Positions 56,561 to 64,000 of a DNA stretch of 64,000 bases are shown in pieces. The position numbers were made by a program, and so were the translations under genes. Position 1 is the stretch's first letter, and the number at the start of each line of letters is the position of its first letter. The notes beneath the pieces are model-generated. The model saw only the letters and a program-made list of their open reading frames with translations, was not told where the DNA came from and made no database searches. This DNA comes from Leguminivora glycinivorella (Eukaryota; Arthropoda; Insecta; Lepidoptera; Tortricidae), in assembly GCF_023078275.1 (NCBI RefSeq), contig NC_062979.1, positions 17,899,848 through 17,963,847 of the forward strand, written 5' to 3'.

Positions 56561-58109
56561 TTAAATTAAACTAATAACTTAAATTAATTACTTAAATTAT
56601 CTTAGAAAATAAAATTTTTCATGTACTTACGAGTGAATAGTGATTCCATGAGATTTGTTTTTCCTTTTATAATGGTTTGTGCAACGCATAAAAGCACACG
56701 AAAGCATTTTGGTTACGTTTTACCCATAAGAAATAATTTATAATTTCCTCACGTCACACGTCTCACGACATCCGATGCGCACGCAGGTCGCAGTGCCCAT
56801 TGCAACTGAAGGTGAAGGCAATCAAGCGACGGTCGCTTGATTTTTGAGGGCCACATTTGAGTGGCGCGTCGCCTATCTTCCGCTATTTTACTTTAATCAA
56901 AGATTGGACCCCATATATTTCACGACTCTACACTTTCCGAACAGACTACCACGGTACAGGATGATGAGGAGGAACGTAATTTATGTGACAAAAATGACCA
57001 ATAATATGCCGTTAAAGTTATATGGGTTCCTCGCGAGCACCTTGTATAGTTGGTCGGAAAAGGCTTTGTACCGTAGAGGTGTAATCCTAAGAAGGTTTAT
57101 TTTGTAGTTAAGAACAAAGTTAATATTTAATATGTATTTGTTTTTTTTGCCAACCGTACCATCTGCCACGAAAAGTGCACCTTGATAACGATCTTTATTT
57201 ATGTCTGATTCTGTTTCGCTGCATCGCTCCCAAATAAATACAAAATAAACCGGCCAAAAGTGCGAGTCAGACTCGCCCACCGAGGGTTCTGTACACATTT
57301 TCAATAGTTAAAATAATGTTATACTTAGCCAGACTACCTTTCGCGGCGTTTCGTTTTCGTTTCGTATTTTAATTGTATTTTTTTACTGGCATTGATGGCA
57401 TAAAGCCCTTCATTATACGTGGTTTGTCATCTATTTGGAAAATTTCTTTGCAATTTTTTCGGTCCGATCAAATTTTTATGTTCATAAATGTGATCGAACT
57501 ACAAAAATGGCCCATTTAAGGCGACCAAGTCACACGTCAACTAGATTGCTATCCTAATCCGTTACTTTCATTTTATTATCCGATGAGGTAGATTACTGTT
57601 GTCAAGGGACTCAGGAGGCATCATAAATGCGGTCGGGCCCACGGAAGGTCAACATAGGATTGGGCCGACCACTTTTTTTTATTACTGTCCTCTATGACCT
57701 CTATCTGACTTGACATTTCATCCTATTAATCGATGACGTGATTTTTGATGAACTATTGCAGCACTTTTTTGCTAGTTGCGCATCGTCCATTAAAGCAATA
57801 AACCAAGCCCATTTTAATTTACTGAGTGGTCTATATGGTAGCCATTTTCTGTTATGATAATAAGCTAGGGTTTCATGTTTCATGTTAGTGGGGTCCGCCG
57901 CATGCGCTGTTGTCAATGTCAATCAATTACTAACTACGTACGAGCACAGTGTAAGGACGACTGTGGTAGGAGGTCAGGTACCACGTACTTATTCATCAAT
58001 TATACCTAGTTCGGTCACGGTTGGAGAAACCATCAGCGAAAAACATTAATAAGAATATTTTTTGCTCCTGTTGCAGAAGTTCCAGTGAATTCATCTCTTC
58101 CTTTCGACA
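56561..58109. other. Upstream of the thiolase gene; repeat piece at 57240-57300
   Basis: No gene. 57245-57300 ('aaccggccaaaagtgcgagt', 'gactcgcccaccgagggttc') is an inverted end of the repeat at 32601-33216. An acceptor-like CTGTTGCAG ends at 58076, so a 5' UTR exon boundary before the thiolase ATG is likely. An 87-codon frame at 56844-57107 has no family signature. Confidence 0.45.
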
Positions 58110-60757
58110 ATGGCGCCAAATTTAAACGAAGTAGTGATTGTATCTGCGGTAAGGACGCCCATTGGGTCCTTCAGAGGTAGTCTGACTCCAGTATCAGCGA
58201 CGCAATTAGGTGCAATTGCAGTTAAAGCGGCAGTGGAGAGGGCTGGCATCCCCAAGGAGGAAATAAAGGAGGTTAGTATTATTGTAGAACCCTTAAGCCA
58301 TTACCAAAGGCATCAGGGCAATAAACCATTATTATCGGTTCTGTGCCATTTAATTTTTTGTCGACAAAATCTACATATTTGCGAGAATGCCTGATTGAAT
58401 TTTATGTGCAATGTTTCTCGATTTTGATGATACCGACATTATAGGACAAGGCATTGTATCTTATTAGATTACGTGTTCAATGCGACCAGCCGACAGATTT
58501 TCCATTGGTCATGGAAACATTTTACACGTCTGACGCAATCATCCATCGTTGAATTTATCAACTGGAGACACGTAGATATGGCACTAGGTAATTTAATAAT
58601 GTAAAACATGGACGGGTTAAGAATTTCACCACCCCCTTTCATCCCGTGGGTGGTTTTGTTAGTCGACTGTGGGATATGGGATAAATTTGTGGCGTAGGCG
58701 AGAGGCTGGCAACCTGTCACTACAATGTCACAATTTCGATTTCTTTCAACCCCTTTTTGCCAAGAGTAGCACTGAAACTTGAGTTCATGTGCTCTGCCTG
58801 CCCCTTTATGGGGTACTAGCTTTTTCCCGCGGCTTCGCTTGCGTTATAAAGAGACAAAAAGTAGCCTATGTCTCTCTCCATCCCTTCAACTATCTTCACT
58901 TAAAAAATTACGTCAATTCGTCGCTCCGTTTTGCCGTGAAAGACGGACAAACAAACAGACACACAAATTGCTCTCGACAATTTCTTCCCTGGTTTTCTAT
59001 CTGATGAAGCTAGAGCAATGATTTTTCAAAATAGATGATTATTATTTTTATCTGTGTTGGGCCGTTTTGCTTTTTTTGATATTCTTATTTTCAAAGGCGC
59101 TAAAATCCCATCAAAATTTTACAAAACGGCCAAATTGATTATGCCAAAAAGGTGTGGTGTTCAAAATTCATAACAATTAAGTACAATTAGGTAAATAGTT
59201 ACTTAAACGGTCTGACACAGATTATTTCATTGTTATTCAGATTGTCAAAATTCGTTCCGATTGATTAAGATTTGGAGGAGGAAACAGTCGAGAGCGGTCT
59301 CGATTTAAAAGATTTTTTCGAGTTGTCCTTAATGAACAACTTTTTTTCCTATAAATCTAGTTAATAACACGAGTATATTTAACTAAATTCAAAAATTGAA
59401 AGGGGGACTCCTTTTCATTGTAACATTTTCGCTTCTGTTGCCTCTTAACAATTATACATATTTAAAATACCCTACCCTTAAATACATATCCTCGTAAGGC
59501 CCACCATAGTTACATTTTCCATTTTGAATTTGAACCTTGAAGTAAATTGGTATGAATTTCGTTTGTTTCAAAAATCAATATATCAATGGAAATTCTACTT
59601 TATTTGGTTCATGAAAGATTCAATGAAATGTCTAATGTGCAAAAAACAGACATCGCATTTGAGACTTTGAGTTGATGCGTCACAGTCTATAATTGACATT
59701 GACTGATAGCGATATGTCATTTTATTTCAGTTGTACCCATTTGGCTACAGTATGCATTAAAGGTTTAAAAATCTATTATTAAATGTTTTAGGTCATCATG
59801 GGTAATGTCATCTCCGCAAATCTTGGACAGGCTCCAGCAAGACAGGCTGCCATCTTTGGCGGACTCCCGCCTAGTACTATCTGCACCACTATCAACAAGG
59901 TGTGCTCATCAGGCACCAAGGCTGTCATGTTTGGCGTCCAAGCTCTAGAAACCGGTACTCATGACGTCATCCTTGCTGGAGGAATGGAATCTCTCTCAAA
60001 CGTGCCTTTTTACTTGAAGAGAGGGGACACTACGTACGGCGGCTTGCAACTAGCGGATGGAATACTCCGCGACGGGTTTCATGACGCCTACGCCGACCAG
60101 TTCCACATGGGACACTGCGCTGAGCACACGGCCAAGACAATGGGTATCACTAGACAAGAACAAGATGAATATGCAATGGCAAGTTACAAGAAAAGCGCTA
60201 CCGCTTGGGCTGCAAGGGCATTCGACGAGGAGTTAGTTCCAGTACCAGTACCCCAGAATAAAGGCGAAACTAGTCTATTTTCTGAAGATGAAGAGTACAA
60301 GAAGGTCAATTTTGAGAAGTTTACCAAACTACCCACTGTATTCCAAAAAGAAAATGGGACGGTTACAGCTGGCAATGCTTGTCCGCTGAACGATGGTGCT
60401 GCTGCACTGGTTATGATGACACGGCAAGCAGCAGAGAGACTGAAGGTTACACCTCTTGCAAAAGTAGTCGGGTATGCTGACGGCGAACGTGATCCCGTAG
60501 ACTTTTGTATCGCACCTTCCGTAGCGATCCCTAACTTGCTGAAAAAAACAGGCATCGACAAAGATGATGTTGCACTTTGGGAGATCAATGAACCCTTTGC
60601 TGTTGTGGGGATCGGTAACGCGAGAATCCTAAACATTGATCCTGCTAAAATTAATGTGCACGGAGGGGCGCTGAGTCTTGGACACCCAATTGGCTGCTCT
60701 GGCGCTCGCCTTGTGGCCCATTTGTGCTATGCGCTGAAAAAAGGTGAAAAGGAGTAG
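58110..60757 (+). CDS. Acetyl-CoA C-acetyltransferase, C-terminus frameshifted
   Basis: Coding exons 58110-58271 and 59792-60757, donor GAG|GTTAGT and acceptor TTTTAG|GTC, phase 0. The product as read is 375 residues. This thiolase condenses two acetyl-CoA to acetoacetyl-CoA (or the reverse), feeding the mevalonate/juvenile hormone and ketone pathways. N-terminal VVIVSAVRTPIGSFRG is the family start, with no visible mitochondrial presequence. NKVCSSGTKAVM holds the acyl-accepting Cys; HMGHCAEHTAKTMGITRQEQ and VTAGNACPLNDGAAAL are conserved; GHPIGCSGAR holds the catalytic His. The frame ends at KKGEKE. One base further on, another frame reads VACVCNGGGGSSAMMIEKL to a TAA at 60811-60813, the normal end with the second catalytic Cys. 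So one G is missing near 60751-60753. Either it is a real lesion or a sequence error. The 966-nt second exon without introns is long for this family. WEINEPF in place of the usual NEAF is also unusual. Confidence 0.88.
58815..58975 (+). repeat. Retroposon fragment in the thiolase intron
   Basis: 'ctagctttttcccgcggctt', 'gacaaaaagtagcctatgtc', 'ccatcccttcaactatct' and 'tcgctccgttttgccgtgaa' form a block I know as a common lepidopteran repeat (LINE 3' region or SINE). Short frames over it are not genes. Confidence 0.65.
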
Positions 60758-60813
60758 CTTGTGTATGTAATGGTGGAGGTGGATCGTCAGCCATGATGAT
60801 TGAAAAGTTGTAA

Positions 60814-62747
60814 CTTTGTAGGTTATGTTGTAATGGTTCAAAAAGATGAGATTATAACGTTATAAATCAGACAAAGACCGTAGTTTTTTTTTAATTAATT
60901 AGGTACAAGGGGTAAATTTAGACATGATTCCTGCTGGTAGGATTCCTGACGTGTTTTAAAAGTGTTTTGATATGTCTCCAGCTCCAGAACCTAGGGCCTA
61001 CCTCGATTACTGGAGTGCGTCCGGTGGAGTGTATGCGTATATATTATGTAGGTATAAATACAGTCCTCCATCAATTTCGATAACGGCGATCTCAGAGATA
61101 AGACTTTTATGCACAACTATTATGTGAGTAGGAAACAGTGAATGGTTTTGTCTTGTCCAACATTCATTCGGTTCATACTTTAGTACTGCTTTAGTAAGAA
61201 CTCATTGCACAATTGCACACTCAATACAATGCCGTTTATGCCTTTTATATTCGTCGATTCTGAGTGAAAATGACAATTCATGAAGAATAGAGATCAGGGA
61301 GAATAGAGGTCTAATCTCCATAATAGAGATTCTTCATGTGACAATGAGGAGGCACGCTGACATTTTATCCCACGGAAGTATAACTAAAGCATTTTATCCC
61401 CCCAGGCGGCGCCTGTGCAAGTGTCTAGCAAAGAGTCTAGACATGTCACTGTCATTCATATGTGTGAGAGAGAGAGAGAGAAAAAACATATCCAAATTTT
61501 GCTGACAACGTTAATGACCTAGAATTTCCTAGCCTTTTTCATCCCACGTCCATCTTTCATGAAGAACCAATGCCAAGTGATTGGTTCGCCAATATGTAAA
61601 CAGCGGCTCTTATCTTGGTCATCAAGGGTTGGTGGAACCGTTGGCCACATGTGTACAGCGGCCATAAGTACAATGGACTAATAGGGTGGCGCCATCTGTC
61701 ATAACCTTTGAGTTTGCCTCCTCATTCTTTCAGTTTCTTCCAAGTTTCTTCTGTCGAGATTGGTCAAAATTATCAAATAAATATAGAATAAATCCTGTTG
61801 ATCCTGACAGATCGTAGAAACCTTAGACATATGACATGCATATACCCTTTATTTCATTTTGTTTATGTACGTTTACGTCCATTTTACGTCTATGGAGTCT
61901 ATGGCAAGAAGCTAGAAGAATTTGACAAGGCGTCAGCCTTCAGAATCCAAACTTGGTATTTACAATATTTATTTAAAATAATGCAACGTCTGGATACATA
62001 AACGCATGTATTTATTGATATTACAATTTAAAAAACTGTAAGTTTTTATAACATTTTGCCACATTACTTAGTGTATTACGAATATTACGATACCAGTGCG
62101 TTAAAGAGTAAATTAAAAAAATAGTGACGATAAATTCAAACAGAAATACCCATTCGCACGGTCGTGTGTTGTACAATATTAAATTTTTACAGTGAGATAC
62201 CTGCGGGATTCACAGAAACAGTTATATGGATATGCCGTCCGGCCCGTGATATTTTTTCTTTTTTCGTGGTAGACAAAAGATCAGACGGATCGCCCGATGG
62301 TAAGAAACTACCGTAGCTAATAAACAATGAAGTTACAAGTAACTGGTGGAAAACTAAACGCAATTGACAACGTTTCAAAATTTTCAATGTCCCTAAATCG
62401 AAAACCATTTCGAGATATACACTTGTAGATCACATAAATAATTTTTTTAATTTTTTTTCCGCATTTTTAGTATAAAAAATCTTAAAAATAGTTTAAAGGG
62501 GAAGTGACGTCAAATAGCTGATTTAGAGCTGCCACTATATCAAAAAAATCTTCCAGTTGGGATGTCACTTGAGTTTGACAGTGAAACTTATCACAGTTCG
62601 TAGCAAAGATATTAAAAAAATATGGCTTAGTCTATGATTCGTAGTCATTCAATAGCATCGACCTACAATAGGGACTGAGCTCACACTTTTTTTGCCATAC
62701 TAAATTGAACCTTATCACCTGCGCATAAAGGCGTTCTTGACAGACTA
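60814..62747. other. Intergenic, no gene seen
   Basis: Begins in the thiolase 3' UTR. A short (GA)n tract lies near 61464-61481. A 67-codon frame at 61798-62001 has no features. No shared repeat recognised. Confidence 0.4.
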
Positions 62748-63145
62748 GCAAAAGTGTGTCCACATGAGAGGGTCAAAGTTGGGGCTGGTGTCCCTCTCGC
62801 ACGTGTGACCAGTGTTAAAAAATTACTATAGTAGTAGTATTTTTAGCTGTATGATAACTAAGTTTATAAACTTCTTAAATTATTTTCGTATTATATCGAG
62901 GCAAGGGTATTAATACCTTGTAAGGAATTGGTAAGTCATTATTATGAAGCCATAAAACCAAAAAATTGCGCAATTATTAAAAACCTTTAATTGGGTATTA
63001 GTAGATTTGGTAGTAACTTTGAATATTGACTGGTATCCCCAAATGATGACAGTGATGACGTCATTCAAATGATTTTGATAGTGGTAATAAGTGCGAGAGG
63101 GACACCAGCCCCAACTTTAACCTCTCATGTGGACACACTTTTTGG
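62748..63145. mobile_element. TIR MITE, ~400 bp
   Basis: Arms of about 55-60 bp are inverted copies: AAAGTGTGTCCACATGAGAG, 'ggtcaaagttggggctggtg' and 'tccctctcgcac' on the left (62751-62802), answered at 63090-63141. The interior is AT-rich with no coding frame. I could not settle a target duplication, so the class is open. Confidence 0.75.
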
Positions 63146-63353
63146 CCTAACAACTCATTCTGGTTTAATTATAATTCTGTGTTCACTAGTGGTTGACAGT
63201 GACACTTGACAGTCAGACATACCGGACTGTTTAAGCTGACTGTTAAAACTTTTTTTTTAGGAATGATTTTGTCGTTTTCTTAGGTGTATGAAACAACACA
63301 TGTGACGTCACGAAGCTGTGTCTTGACGTTTGTAATCCTCCAGGACCACCAAG

Positions 63354-63518
63354 TTGAATTCCTAAAATGTTGAAATCCCGAAATGTTGACTTTCCCAGAA
63401 TGTTGATTTTTTCAGTTTCGCAAAATGTTGAATTCTTATAACGTTGAAATATTAAAAAGTTGAATTCTCAAAATGTATACTTTCAACATTTCGGGATTTC
63501 AACATTTTAGGAAGTCAA
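63354..63518. repeat. Palindromic cluster of ATGTTGA motifs
   Basis: The arms TTGAATTCCTAAAATGTTGA with 'aatcccgaaatgttga' are answered by 'tcaacatttcgggattt' with CAACATTTTAGGAAGTCAA. Between them the word (A)ATGTTGA or AACGTTGA / AAGTTGA recurs about every 15-20 bases (near 63367, 63382, 63399, 63425, 63442, 63457). This is a foldback-like element of unknown class. Confidence 0.7.
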
Positions 63519-63562
63519 GTTTATTTAAATTCCTGGAATCTTTTTTTAACATGGGTACTTTT

Positions 63563-63716
63563 TTTAGTCCTAATAGGAGAAAAAAATTGTCCCAAGATTT
63601 CCAGACATTTTTGGGATTGTCCATCCCATTACCGATATAGCTATGAAAAAATGGTAAACGGAATGGAAAACAAATCTTGGGACAGTTCCTTTCTCCTATC
63701 AGGCTATCAGGATTAA
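63563..63716. mobile_element. Small foldback, ~155 bp
   Basis: 'tagtcctaataggagaaaaa' with 'ttgtcccaagattt' on the left is inverted as 'aaatcttgggacag' with 'tttctcctatcaggctatca' and 'ggatta' on the right. No coding capacity; a target duplication is not evident. Confidence 0.6.
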
Positions 63717-63794
63717 AAGAGTCCGCGATTCTTTGAAGAAATCACATAAAAATTACCAAATAAACCAAATACCGTTTAACACTAAAGACCTACT

Positions 63795-63902
63795 TAATCT
63801 TTCTGGTATAGCCCATTGGTTGACTGGTAGAGAATGTCTCAAAGCATTAAGTTCGCCATTTATACTTCTGTATTGTGCAATAAAGTTTAAATAAATAAAT
63901 AA
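63795..63902 (+). repeat. LINE/SINE 3' tail
   Basis: Third copy of the tail seen at 4960-5081: 'cccattggttgactggtaga', 'gcattaagttcgccattt', 'tgtgcaataaagtttaaata' and AAAT repeats. Confidence 0.75.
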
Positions 63903-64000
63903 AAAAGTTTAAATATGCCCTGAAACTATATAGCATGTAACAAAAGTCAATAGGGTGCATTGAGATAATTTCGACATACAGAAATGCTCGGGTAATTTCG
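63903..64000. other. Right edge; partial MITE
   Basis: 'ggtgcattgagataatttcg' at 63955 resembles the end of the MITE at 36615-36756; a second 'ataatttcg'-like end is reached at the window edge. Incomplete. Confidence 0.35.

Overview
The window is a piece of an insect nuclear genome, most probably a moth or butterfly. The base composition is AT-rich and the few genes are intron-bearing with long spacers. Several 3' tails carry the short block 'ttgactggtagagaatg..ttaagtccgcc..aataaa' that I associate with lepidopteran non-LTR elements. There are also a CsRn1/Kabuki-type Ty3 element and R4/Dong-type elements sitting in TAA repeats. I see no bacterial or viral operon and no CRISPR, rRNA or tRNA gene. 

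Host genes are few. A two-exon CIDE-N/DFF-C protein (DFF45/ICAD-like) lies at 28685-30454 (+). A G-protein gamma subunit ending in CTVL lies at 34934-35146 (-). An unrecognised 133-residue reading frame lies at 36073-36474 (-). A two-exon acetyl-CoA acetyltransferase lies at 58110-60757 (+); one missing base near its end removes the last catalytic motif. Two half-THAP domains, an exon 1 at 12651-12730 (+) and a damaged exon 2 at 37352-37473 (-), are probably broken or displaced genes. 

Most of the rest is transposable elements, many with target duplications that can be read directly. From left to right these are: a 1-kb (CCCTAT)n satellite; copies of a (GTCA)n-bearing repeat; a 1.8-kb foldback element with 740-bp arms and a 9-bp duplication (7055-8837); a Harbinger-like element with an internal 121-bp tandem repeat (9913-10658); and a five-layer nest (13081-21809). 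In the nest, a dispersed unit is split by a CsRn1-type LTR element, which is split by a LINE, which is split by a TA-flanked TIR element, which is split by an RTE fragment. Next come a 5.8-kb LTR element with two identical 158-bp LTRs and no coding capacity (22584-28382), which stops 302 bp before the DFF45-like start codon, a piggyBac-type MITE, and two adjacent hAT-type elements. Then come a ~102-bp GC-hairpin satellite containing a young retroposon, a 5'-deleted Ty3 element, a third hAT-type MITE, and two R4/Dong-clade LINEs joined through TAA repeats (49901-56318). The right end holds foldback MITEs and LINE tails. 

The strongest results are nested insertions, target duplications and frameshifts that can be read from the sequence itself. 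I did not find a convincing new multi-gene system. The most unusual objects are the foldback element, the coding-free but young LTR element upstream of the apoptosis regulator, and the hairpin satellite.
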